Below, in pieces: positions 13,385-23,800 of a DNA stretch of 31,619 nt. Each line of letters begins with the position of its first letter. The stretch's first letter is position 1. The translations under genes were made by a program, and so were the position numbers. Origin of the DNA: Scytalidium lignicola (Eukaryota; Ascomycota; Leotiomycetes); NCBI GenBank assembly GCA_002812745.2, contig NCSJ02000439.1, forward strand, positions 1-31,619, written 5' to 3'. A model generated the notes under the pieces. The model worked only from the letters and a program-made list of their open reading frames with translations. It did no database searches and had not been told where the DNA came from.

Positions 13385-15550
13385 TTAAGCAATATTACCT
13401 GCCATGCCCATGAAAATAGCATGTATTGCAAGGGATATGGACCAAAATCCAACCTTTTTTAACCTCCTAATTCGAGCTTGGCTATCCATCACATCTTTAG
13501 CAAAGGCCTCATAAGTTTCGGCAGATAGATCTTCCATTAATCCGCTGTCGAAGATTGTCCAACTCCCGTCAAATTCGCTGGCGCGCTTGACGATCCGACA
13601 GTTGATTGGAATGAAGGTCTTCTTAGAATTGATGTAAGCAACAATGGGACGAATCAAGGCTTGATTTATATAAGATAAGTCTCTGGTAAAAAGGGGGACA
13701 GCAGCCTTGACGTCGTTCAGGTGGACTCGGAGATCCATTACTAGATATCTTTTATCATCGTCCCTGCTTAGCTTCTCTTCGAAAGCAGCTTTCTGCTCCG
13801 GAGTGTTGAGATCTGCGAGTCTTGGATTGTTCTCAAGGAGACGTAAATATCGATTTGAAGTGACTGTAGCTTCCATCCTGTCATAAAAGTCGGACATGAC
13901 TTTCACAATGCTGTCATCCGTATCCGCTGGGAACATAATATCAGCTACGATGTCAACATTGCCCTCATATATCCAACCGAATGGGCCGTCGACGCCTCGG
14001 TTGAGATGATCAATCTTCAGACCATCTATGCGGATACGGCTGTGCTTCTTCCATGGATTTGGCTCGCCATTTTCATCTCGCTGCTCGTGAGCTTGGGCAA
14101 CGCCATGGACTTGGCGAGGATGGATTGTAAATAGAGATCCATCAAATGCTCCCGACATATTATTGGCAGAAATAAAATCGTAAAAGAGCCACTGCTTCCG
14201 TAGCTGAGGAAGCTCACAATTGAAGATGCTTACGGAGAACGGACGAAACCCGTCAGGTTGGTATATAGTGAGTAACAGATCCTCCATTTTGAAAGAGTCA
14301 ATCTCGAAGTCCCCAGCTTGATGTTCATGTCGATACGTTCTCGGGTCAACATATTCAGTACCCCAGTGAACTGAACTCCGATCCACGACACCTCGCACTC
14401 CTTTGACTTCCACATCTCGAAGCAGGCCTTTTCCGTTCCACCACTTAACGAATGAAAGCGTCACATTGACCGTATCGATTGTCACATCGAATTGAGTATA
14501 GTTAGTATCCTCCTCTTCCCGACCAGCCTCTAGCTCAGCTTGTCTTTCTGCTGCAGCCTCTGCTGCAGCACTCAAAGAAGATCCTTTTCGAACCTTGGTC
14601 TTCCCTTGACCTGGCCGGCGAGATACAAAAACATTCCGGAATGAAATAACGCCATCTTTCCATTTTGGCACAATTGCAGATTCGAAAACAACCTTGACAC
14701 CGGCTGAATGGGTTAGATAGTCACCTATCCATCTTGCCAGCGTTTCTTGAGCGACGACGGTATTGATTGAGAAGATGATAATTGAGAAAAAGGTTGTGGT
14801 TCCTACCAAGATCCAAACCAGGTTACCTAGCACAAACCACGACACGAAGGCACTCCAATCATCAACATTCCATGGTCGCACACTGCGTATAGAGAACCAT
14901 TTGAAACGAACTTTGAGGCGTGACCAAAAGCCAGTTGCCGCAGCAAGTAACTCCTCCTTTGTAGGTCTATGAGGTATTCTTGGCATGTGAGAAAAATATT
15001 TGCTGGACATCGAGGAGATGGTTGACGGTGCTTCAGAAGAATCATGGCTTTGTTGAGGCTCAGAAGTGGCTTTTGGGGATCCATGTTTATCCTTGGCGGA
15101 GATGCCATCACTTTGTCCATTGGATATAGAACTTTTATTTCTCCTGCTAGCGTACCTAACTCGTCGTCGAGCGTGTGAGTGTACTTGTCGATGCCATGCG
15201 TTCTGCACTAGAGACGAAACTGATGGTCGAATCCTAACGTGGGACAAAACTAATGACTTCTCGACGGCAGTTTTGGGGATAACGGCAGCAGAATTAGATG
15301 CTGTCGTACTTGGAACTGAATCGAAAAGGAGAATTCCGCAAGAGGCAAAGCTCTTAGCGACCTTTGTATTTGATTTAAAAGGGTCCAATCGGTGATGAAA
15401 GTTATGAAAGGCTCTTCTCGACGTATTGGTATACGTGAAGCTTCTAGGAATTGCTGGCTTCCGGTGAGAATTCCATGATGTCGGCGTCACAAACGGCCGA
15501 ACTGGCTCCCATAACTGGGACCATAGCCTGTGCTTGAGGTTCGAAGTCAT
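13385..15550 (-). CDS. MDM31: Mitochondrial inner-membrane protein Mdm31
   Basis: This is a single uninterrupted reading frame of 721 residues on the minus strand, the only intronless gene here. The first about 140 residues are rich in Arg, Ser and His with few acids, as expected for a mitochondrial presequence. A hydrophobic segment (about 233-266, SWFVLGNLVWILVG onward) and a second one at the extreme C-terminus (about 700-720) fit an inner-membrane protein with its large middle domain in the intermembrane space. VISFRNVFVSRRPG, FDVTIDTVNVTLSFVKWWNGKG, VKGVRGVVDR and FNCELPQLRKQWL are conserved blocks of the Mdm31/Mdm32 family. Members are needed for normal mitochondrial shape, nucleoid stability and lipid homeostasis. 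It could be called Mdm32 by function; Mdm31 is preferred from overall resemblance. Confidence 0.93.
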   Translation of the reverse strand: MTSNLKHRLWSQLWEPVRPFVTPTSWNSHRKPAIPRSFTYTNTSRRAFHNFHHRLDPFKSNTKVAKSFASCGILLFDSVPSTTASNSAAVIPKTAVEKSLVLSHVRIRPSVSSLVQNAWHRQVHSHARRRVRYASRRNKSSISNGQSDGISAKDKHGSPKATSEPQQSHDSSEAPSTISSMSSKYFSHMPRIPHRPTKEELLAAATGFWSRLKVRFKWFSIRSVRPWNVDDWSAFVSWFVLGNLVWILVGTTTFFSIIIFSINTVVAQETLARWIGDYLTHSAGVKVVFESAIVPKWKDGVISFRNVFVSRRPGQGKTKVRKGSSLSAAAEAAAERQAELEAGREEEDTNYTQFDVTIDTVNVTLSFVKWWNGKGLLRDVEVKGVRGVVDRSSVHWGTEYVDPRTYRHEHQAGDFEIDSFKMEDLLLTIYQPDGFRPFSVSIFNCELPQLRKQWLFYDFISANNMSGAFDGSLFTIHPRQVHGVAQAHEQRDENGEPNPWKKHSRIRIDGLKIDHLNRGVDGPFGWIYEGNVDIVADIMFPADTDDSIVKVMSDFYDRMEATVTSNRYLRLLENNPRLADLNTPEQKAAFEEKLSRDDDKRYLVMDLRVHLNDVKAAVPLFTRDLSYINQALIRPIVAYINSKKTFIPINCRIVKRASEFDGSWTIFDSGLMEDLSAETYEAFAKDVMDSQARIRRLKKVGFWSISLAIHAIFMGMAGNIA

Positions 15551-15867
15551 AATCCCCTGAACATTATGGAGGCGGTAATATCGCCGAAGCTACTGAATGA
15601 GCCCCAAAATCAATGTTAGCATAAACCGTCAAAAGGCAGATTGATGCATCTCCCGTGATGACCATTCCTTGCTAGCTCCCTAGAATTTTAAGACGCGGAA
15701 CTGGCGCGACCAAGGCTGGAATTTACGCTAAGCCCGATAAGATCCCTGCAATCAATATCGCACCTAAAATTATTCGAGATTTTGACAACCCCACTAATTA
15801 ATTAACTTTCAACAGTACGCTGGTTAAGCTCAGAATATTTTTGAGCTCGAACATCATTTGTGAAATT
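15551..15867. promoter_or_regulatory. Divergent promoter region, MDM31 / PNO1
   Basis: These 317 bp lie between two outward-facing start codons. A stretch CCACTAATTAATTAACTTTCAACAG around 15790-15815 has the branch-point and acceptor look of an intron 3' end, so PNO1 might have a 5'-UTR intron. I could not pick a convincing donor. No other element stands out. Confidence 0.5.
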
Positions 15868-16981
15868 ATGCCTGCACCAACAGCATTACTGAGACAGCCA
15901 GAAGAGCTGGCCGAATCGGCTAGTGTCCCTCAACCTATAGACAGTAAGCCGCCGGTTTGAAAGAAATAAGAAAACATTTCTGACCAAAATTGTAGCTCAA
16001 GATGAAGAATTACTCCTCGATGCACCGGAAGCTATTCTATCTGAAGATATGGTTATCCAACCGTTGAAGGACGATGGAGATACTGAGATGCATGTTGATG
16101 AAGAGGGCCGTCCAAAATTTGCGCCTGCGAAAGCCACTGTATGGTTGACGACCAGTTTGTGACGACTCTAGGACTAATAATCCGTTATTAGGATGGCGCT
16201 GTACGAGTAGAGATGCGCAAGGTACCAATACCTCCTCACAGACTTAGTCCACTGAAAGCGACATGGCCAAAAATTTTCCCAGTGGTTGTCGAGTAAGTAC
16301 TCTAAGAAACTAAGTTTACGCATTGCGTTGTTCGAAGTTCGAAGCAATGCTGAATACGATTAGGCATCTTAAGCTTCAAATACGGATGAATATCAAGACC
16401 AAGGCAGTAGAATTACGGACTTCAAAACACACTACCGATCCCGGTGCTTTACAGAAGGGAGCAGATTTCATTTCGGCGTTTAGTCTTGGATTTGATATCG
16501 ACGGTGAGGCATATGCCCAGTCTTAATGACTTTTGATATACTGACAAATACAAGATGCCATAGCTCTCCTGCGATTAGATGATTTATATATACAGTCTTT
16601 CGAAATACGAGATGTTAAGACATTAAATGGAGAACATCTTGGTCGAGCTATAGGCAGAATTGCTGGGAAGGATGGGAAGGTTAGTTTTACAAGTATCCAT
16701 TATAAATACATTTAACTAAAATTAACTTTAACAGACAAAATTTGCCATCGGTTTGTGTTTATCCTCAGCTAATTACTTGGTTCTTTGTCTAACTCCTAGC
16801 TCTAGAAAACGCTACTAGAACGCGTATTGTTCTCGCAGATTCTAAAATTCACATTTTAGGGGGGTTTAAGCAGATCGGTATTGCTCGAGAGGCGGTAGTG
16901 AGCTTGATTCTTGGTAGTCCACCAGGGAAAGTGTATGGTAATCTTCGCACAGTCGCTGCGCGGATGAAGGAGAGGTTCTAA
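15868..16981 (+). CDS. PNO1: Pre-rRNA processing factor Pno1/Dim2 (KH domain)
   Basis: Seven exons, 15868-15943, 15996-16138, 16192-16292, 16364-16503, 16555-16679, 16735-16750 and 16806-16981, encode about 258 residues (yeast Pno1 has 274). The variable acidic N-terminal third is followed by near-invariant blocks: [71 protein letters not shown] and the C-terminal KH region with [30 protein letters not shown] and [20 protein letters not shown]. Pno1 binds the 3' end of 18S rRNA in pre-40S particles with Nob1 and is essential for small-subunit maturation. Exon 6 is only 16 nt (TKFAI plus one base). Six introns in a coding region under 0.8 kb make this the most intron-dense gene here. The last acceptor is the second of two in-frame AGs. 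Confidence 0.97.
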
Positions 16982-17326
16982 GCAATGAATCGGATATGGC
17001 ATGCATATTTGGCGTTAGGCAGGAGAAGCCGCTTTACAACTGGGAAATATCTGGAGTTTGGTTAACCATCAGGCTAGAAGGTAAAATGTTATGACTTGAT
17101 TTTGAACACCTAATGTACACCTATAGAAGGTCTTACTCCTGAGCTTCTTTGTGACTTCGATAATGAAGTTTATTAAGAAGTTGATATTAACATTATAGCA
17201 AACAACCTGCTTCTCCAATACTTTACATTATCATAAGCTCATATCAAATCCAGATTACAAAGAAGCTCATCCCTGGGTATCTTTTAGTGTTCTAATCCGT
17301 ACGCCAGCCACAATTGAAGCCCCTGT
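16982..17326. other. 3' flank between convergent PNO1 and RAD60-like genes
   Basis: These 345 bp are AT-rich and lie between the 3' ends of two convergent genes, so they should contain both polyadenylation regions. I see no gene or repeat in it. Confidence 0.6.
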
Positions 17327-18774
17327 TCATTTTACATGTACTTCAACGGTGTCCATATCATTTAAATCAGTATCTTTAACCGTAGATTGAGGGTCTAACT
17401 GGTCACCGTCGAAGAAGATAGAGACAGTTTTGCTTCCAGGAATACCTCTTGCTCGGGTAAAAGCAAGAATCAATTTTGCAATAGAAGTCGTCGGCTTGAC
17501 CATCAGTTTGTAGGGTTCCATTTCTCGGGGTGTCATGATAATCCTGATTTTTTGTTCCTCTGACTTCTCTTCCTCTGGCTCTTCATTATTTTCCTCTAAA
17601 CGTCGTTCTTGAGTTACCAAGTCTTTCTGGTATAATTTATGCAGCTCTTCGGTCCACGCCTCTAGGTGAATTCTTCCTTCTGCGTCGAAGCCTTCGCCGT
17701 CTGAATCTAAGATGCCACTTGAACTTAATTGGATCCCCAAACCTTTGCAAGTTGTGACGTCGAATAGTCTCTTACCCTTCCAAGTAAGAAATACCGAAGA
17801 TTTCAATGTAGGTCCTAAAGGTTGGCCATCGACGAACTGCCTATCACACCAACTGAGTCGCACTTCCCTGAGTCTTTGAGATAACTTTCTTCGGACTATA
17901 AGAGGCTTCGTGCCATTTATAGATGACGAAACAAGTATTTCGACTACAGGATCAGCATCAGGAACAGGTGACGATTGTATTAAAAAGTCGTCCACTTCAT
18001 CATTTACCGTTTGTCCTAAGTTGTTGGGGTGTTCCTGCTGATCCTTCGCTCTTGCGCGATCTAACTCCATTTGCCTCTCTCTTTCCCTTGCTTTCTGCAC
18101 GAGCTCTGGGAACTCCTCATCTGACAACTCGAAATCATCTTCAACCTCAACTGCTTTTACTGGTGGTTTTGTGGAAATACGAATCTCATCCTCATCTTCA
18201 TCACTGTCGCTTAGTGCTATAATATTTTTGGACAATCGTTCCCTGGTATTAAAGGGTAGTTGCTGCCGGTCTGGTATCTGTTCATTGGATGGCGAATGGG
18301 ACAATCTGGGGGTGACTCGAGAATTGCTTTGTCTTGAGGGTGGCCGAGAATTATATTCCTGTGGTATAGAAATTGTAGAACCACTATAATTCTGTCAAGA
18401 CATATTCACAAGCACAGAATTTGAAGAACTTACCGTCTCTCTCTAGAGTTATCATCCGATGTTATTTCCTTGGCAGAGGTGTCAGGCGTATGTTCTAACT
18501 CCTCAGAATCTTGTGATAACCGTGTTTTCTTTCCATCCCGAACATCTGGAGCCTCCTTTTCGGAACCAGTGCTAGATCTTTTACGCTCTAATCTTTCTAA
18601 TTTAGCCTGCCTCTTGCGCTCGGCCTCTGCAACCCTGACCGGATAGAGTTCTTTCGCTCTGCTGAAGAGATCGAGGGTGGCTTCCGTCTCCGCTGGGGTT
18701 GATCGTTTTGGTTTGTTAAAAAGAGAGCGCTTTTTAGGCGCCTGAGTAGACTGACTGTCAATATTGTGGGCCAT
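17327..18774 (-). CDS. Rad60/Esc2/NIP45-type protein with SUMO-like domains
   Basis: Two minus-strand exons, 18434-18774 and 17327-18383, encode about 465 residues. The C-terminal 75 residues (about 391-465, KIRIIMTPREMEPYKL through MDTVEVHVK) form a clear SUMO-like beta-grasp of the Rad60-SLD type. A second, weaker SUMO-like domain lies at about 259-335, with VFLTWKGKRLFD. The N-terminal half is charged and probably disordered. It contains a candidate SUMO-interacting motif, IIAL followed by SDSDEDEDE (about 168-180). Family members act with the Smc5/6 complex and the SUMO pathway at stalled forks and in recombination. The intron acceptor used is the second AG (TTATAG), because the first (GACAG, 8 nt earlier) would break the frame. 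RAD60 in fission yeast and ESC2 in budding yeast are both possible names, so I leave the symbol blank. Confidence 0.9.
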
Positions 18775-18975
18775 GAGTGAAGCTACTCGAATGATATCGG
18801 CATATATTTTATCAGAAGATGATCCTAGCCTTGTCGCGTCGAGGAGAACCTTGACGCACGGCCGCTAGCAGCCCACATTCTTTGTATCCCAGCCTTGCGC
18901 CACTATTACCGCGCAATATCAAATTCACCAGAACAAAGGTTTTTAAAATTGAATTTCCAAGGCCACAGTGACAGT
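18775..18975. promoter_or_regulatory. Divergent promoter region, RAD60-like / LSM6
   Basis: Only 201 bp separate the two start codons. An ATG at 18895 is in frame with LSM6 and would add 27 residues; family proteins start near the downstream ATG, so this one is probably outside the transcript or in the leader. No recognisable motif is certain. Confidence 0.5.
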
Positions 18976-19328
18976 ATGGAGAATGGAACAGTAGCCCAAG
19001 GAGAAGGAAAGGATCCTTCTGGCTTCTTGGGTGAGATTATCGGTCAGCAAGTGCGAGTAAAGTTAAATTCTGGGGTGGTCTATAGAGGTTTGTCTTTATC
19101 ATTTCCTTATTTGTGACACATCGTTGACATTAATTCTTCAGGAGAGCTACAATCCGTTGATGGATATATGAATATCGCACTCGAGAAGACCGAAGAATAC
19201 GTCAATGGTGTCAAGAAAAGGAGCTATGGTGATGCTTTTGTGAGGGGTAACAATGGTACGAACCCTAAATTCCGCAGTAGGTCTTTCTATGCTTATACTC
19301 GTTAGTCATGTATATTTCGGCAGATTGA
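18976..19328 (+). CDS. LSM6: U6 snRNA-associated Sm-like protein Lsm6
   Basis: Three exons, 18976-19087, 19142-19255 and 19306-19328, encode about 82 residues, near the usual Lsm6 length. The Sm1 motif is seen in FLGEIIGQQVRVKLNSGVVYRGEL and QSVDGYMNIAL, and the Sm2 motif in FVRGNN followed by VMYIS. Lsm6 is shared by the nuclear Lsm2-8 ring, which binds the 3' oligo-U of U6 snRNA, and the cytoplasmic Lsm1-7 ring, which promotes mRNA decapping. The last exon has only 23 nt and gives VMYISAD before the stop, matching the conserved strand 5. The start at 18976 was chosen because the encoded N-terminus fits the family and the in-frame ATG at 18895 adds an atypical extension. Confidence 0.95.
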
Positions 19329-19581
19329 GCGCAAAAAATCCTATCAATAATCCCATAGTGGAAGCATGACATTTGCGTCGGAGTTTCGGAGTCAGAGGTA
19401 TCATATGGCGGACAGCTGAGAGGGGCGTCGTAGATTCTATAAACGAAACGACAGGGAGAAATGGATGCTATTCTATTGAATTCAACTACAAGCTACCATT
19501 CTATGCCACGAGATATCTCTAGTCTTGATCTATTACTAGCTCCAGCTCCTATAAAATGAGTTATATCAAGCAATCGATTGC

Positions 19582-20577
19582 TCAAACTTTTGTTGTCCAT
19601 GCGATGAAGGTTGATCCATGCAATGCTATCTCCCCATTTTCGTTACGTTCTACATCACTACCTTTCAGGATATCAAGGACTGCCTCCTTGACTTTTAAAG
19701 TTTTAGATTCTTCTAGCACTGCAATTTGACTCAAGGTGGTTAATCTCTCCCATATTGAATTATCGGTGAGCCAGACGGTCCATTTAACGGTGTGTTCCTC
19801 AATAGGCGCAGAGAATAGGGGATGATTATCGACTTGCTGTCGTTCAAAAACCTTATTCCATTGAAAATGTCTGAATCGTGAGTGACCATCCTCAAGAGTG
19901 ACAATAATATCCTTCAACTTTTGTTCCCACTGAGTTGTAGGATTCCAGCTTTGAGGGGCATTATCTGATCAGTGGTAAGTCTTCGCTCATTCCTACCGAA
20001 AAAGGGAGGGCCTTACAATCTTCAGCGTTCCAAATCATACCGAATAATGCATTTGGCTTAATGACTCTGCTTATTTCTTTCAGTGACTCCTCTGTAGCAA
20101 ACCTTATAGGTCATTAGTCAGCAGTTGGTGTGCCAAGCTTTTGAAAGAGTGTGTCAATACCAATGAAATGCCTGGAAGTGAATCAGTAAAATATCTGTAT
20201 AGTTGTTCAAGGCAAGGTACCTGAGCCGCAATACAAGCATCTGCCCATCCATCCTCCAAGGGAATGCTAGCTGCATTCCCTTCTAAGACTTTAACCTTTG
20301 TGCCTAAGTTCTTGGCTTCTAGGGTCTCTCGCATGGCCTTGTGCGGTTCGACAGCAACGATTTCATACTCCTCTGGGCGAGCCTCCAACAAAACGGTAAA
20401 TTTTCCGGTTCCACAGGCAAGGTCGATGATTTTCGCATTCTTTTTGTTAGCCACATTTAAAGAGCTCAATAACTTTTCAACAGCTTCCGGAGGATATGAA
20501 GGTCTATTCTTATCGTAATTGGTAGCATTTTGAAACCCGTGAGCTGCTGGATCTGCAAGAGTAAAGTTTGCAGCCAT
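19582..20577 (-). CDS. Class I SAM-dependent methyltransferase (type 11-like)
   Basis: Four minus-strand exons, 20221-20577, 20161-20171, 20017-20102 and 19582-19964, encode about 278 residues. SAM-binding motif I is KIIDLACGTGKFT (about 49-61), the acidic residue at the end of strand 2 is in VAVEPHKAM (Glu77), and LEGNAASIPLEDGWADAC supplies the later motifs. AFHWF (120-124), EISRVIKPNALFGMIWN and AEDYNAPQSW follow, as in a widespread fungal group distantly like yeast Crg1/Tmt1. The substrate is unknown. Exon 2 is only 11 nt (AFH plus part of Trp) and is strongly supported because without it the conserved AQAFHWFA block is lost. An in-frame ATG 12 codons upstream (20613) is an alternative start. 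The gene lies 3' of STT4 on the same strand and is convergent with LSM6. Confidence 0.92.
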
Positions 20578-20823
20578 TCTAAATAATAATACCTGGGTTA
20601 CACCCTCAAACAATACTGGAAAATATATGGTCTTTGGAAAGAAAGAGGATAGATAAGGGGGATGACATGCACGTCGACGTCAATCCGAAGTCGGCAAGAT
20701 GCAACAAATTCTTAGCGTGGGTTAGGTTAAAGACGTGATCATTTGTAAATCTGATTTGACAATCATAAATGGGCTGTACCACTTTCGGATTAAATCTTTA
20801 ATATATTAAACTCTATCATCCCC

Positions 20824-23800
20824 CTAGAATGGAATGCCATTGGTAACTTCCTGGAATTTGTCATAGACACCTGTAGAGACACTTGCATGACTCCTCTTGA
20901 TTAGATATTTCATATAATCAGCAGCCTCCCTCTCTGATTTCTCCAATACAAATCTTCCCTTAAAATTTTGAATTGTCTCTGGTTTGAAGCATGGAAGACC
21001 TGAGTCTAACATGCACTGAACCACTTGTGAAAGCTTCTCCACGTATTGCCTCGACACAAGAAAAGCTTTGATACACAATTCCTCAAACCATTTAAAGGCC
21101 TGGTGTTCTGTACTGCCGCCCATAACTGCCACCATCTCAGCTGTAAGCTTAAATGGTGCTCGCTCAAATTTGACACCACCGGGTGCAATATCGAAGCAAA
21201 ATCCAAAGTCTATATGCAATATATGGCCAGCGTCATCTATCATAATATTGCCATTGTGTCGATCTTTAAACTGTAGAAGGTATGAGATGACGGAATAGGC
21301 CGCCATGCTTTTGACGAAATTACTTCGTGCTTCCTGAAACTTCAATGAATCCTCATTACCGTATTTTGAGATAAAGTAATCATAAAGGCCATTGACAGCT
21401 TCACGACCAAGCATGTCCCGAGATATTGAATTTGGCAAGACGTCAATGACACCGCATCCAGGAGCAGTTGCTGTCACCCGGTACGGGAACACATAAACAT
21501 CTAACCCGACGTCATGGAAAATACCGCGGAATACTGCAATCATCTGCAGCGCCAGTACATCCTGACGGCAGTCATCACCAACTTTGAAAATAGCCGATTG
21601 CCAGATCTCGATTGAGTTTTCTTCTTGGACTGATTCCTCCTGTACGGTTTCAAGGAGCATCTCATCTGCTTCATCTATGTTGCCTTGCTTCTTCTTAATT
21701 CGGAATGTCGCCATATATGGTGCTTTAGCATGGCTTTGAAGAGGTTTTCCCGATTTTCGATCGATGCCGATAACTACGCCGTCAGGATTACTTGGTAAGT
21801 ATACCCCAACCTCAACCTTAATTTTGCGTAATTCTTCCTCGATCTTCTGTTTCTTCTCCGGTTTCGGCTTTTTTATGAATGGTTTAAGTTTTCCAGAGAT
21901 GCTGGTCACTTCGTCAAAAAATGTGAATTCCCGCTCGTAGAATTCTCTATCTACACTAGAGAATCCGGCAATCATTTTGTTCATGACCTTATCAAGTGTC
22001 GGTTTCACAGCATCAGGCTTCACCCTCGTTAGTCAAACCGACTCCAAAATGTGAAAACATGTGACTTACAATTTGTGAGTCTTCATCTTTGAAGGCATTT
22101 GCTTTCATATTCCAGATGATTTGGTGTGCAAATAGTTGAGAAAACCTTGCAGTTTCTAGGATATATCTCTCAACATAACCCAGAGAATCATAGCGTAGGG
22201 TTTGCACAATCTGAGGAACATAGAAGAAGGTAACATCCACAGAATGACTCTCCAAGGCACGCATAGCATATTGCAATATATATGGATTATTGCAATATGC
22301 AGGTGAAAAATAGGTCACAGCTGTGATAGGATTGACTGGCGCCCAGTAGAGAAGATACTATCACTGTTAGCTATGATAAATGAAAATGGATACAAGAAAC
22401 GCTACCTTGAGCTGAAGCAACACATCGCTAGGAAGTCCACCTCCTAGTAAAATTGGAAGAGCCTCGGGCTCGGAAATAGCTTTATCAGGAAAGTTTAGCA
22501 GATGCCAACGAATCTCCTTGTGCAATTTCACTGAGGGAAATCGAGTAGCGAGTTGTACAGTCAAAGACGGGCTTTCAGTCCAAGCGGTTCTCACAAGGTT
22601 GATAAGTGAAGCCTGAATCTAATTAGAAATGATTACGGGAATGGAGATAAAATACTCACTTCTGTTACAGATTTCGATGGTTGCGGGGAGGCAGCACCAT
22701 CACTAGGTTCACTTAGGGGGTACAGCCATACCTGCAATCTGATGCGCTCATTTTCGAGGAGGATATGTAGGAGAGCCTCCTTCGCTTGGAGTGATTTTAG
22801 GAATGGCGAAGTATCAGCACCAGCAATGGCCACGTTACGAAGTGCTGTTGAGACATCAGAGAGTAGACGTATCTCAGCCTTCAATTGTAACCTGTTTCCG
22901 CCAAAGGACAGCATTGGTGGAAATGAAAACCATGACAAGGCTGCGGACAGAATTTTGCTCTTTAGACTACACTTCGAAGAGAAGTCGAGAGCAGTAGTAT
23001 GTTTCAAGACTTTCATGCCAAATAGAACGACCTGGAATCTAACCTCTCTTGCAAGAGGATGACCTGTAGCATGCTTGAAACCATCCAATGTGATGTCCAA
23101 TAACCTCAAGAACGCCATTTCCGTGTTTCGGTTACGAAGACGAGTCGCATTATAGTGACTGCCAAGAAAGTGTAGCAATCTCATATGGGGGGTCATCAGA
23201 TTGTGAGCCACCTGTTGTCGTTTTGATAATGTGATTCTATCACTTGGTGCAAACTCTTCTTTGATGTAGAATGGATCAGGATGCCTACTACTGATTAGCA
23301 GAAGCCATGGGCTATGAAGGCCAGCGAACTTACAAGAAGTGATTATTGAAAATACCGAGACGTCGATGGACAGTGGCTTCCCATTGTTGAGCAACTTCCA
23401 TTAAAATCCGAGACTCCATCCTTGGATTATCATTGATGATACCCATCCAGAGAGATATTCCAAGTCTAATAGTCTCTTTTGTGAAAATGAGGAACGGAAT
23501 GCTAACGAGGTGATGCACAATAGCACATTCATCTTTCGTAGAGCGAGACACCAATGCTGCTGCTCTTCGCAGAATATCCCGAAGTTCTCCAGTTGGCACA
23601 TATTTGCGTTGTTGAGTCCGGGTAGCTAGATGATTAAGTATCGCAAGAGTGTCATCACACTTTTCTTCGACAGAACTAATTGAATTGTGCCGTCCATCGA
23701 GGCGCATGAAACCCAACCATTCAACATTGTGGTCTGGAAGCGCTTCTGCATACCTATATTCCTGCCGAGTAGTGTACTGAGCGATGAAGTCTGACGCGGT

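Noticed and set aside
15551..15867. A 5'-UTR intron for PNO1 ending at the CAACAG near 15815
   Set aside because: The acceptor looks good but I could not identify a convincing donor within the 317-bp divergent spacer; left as a note only.
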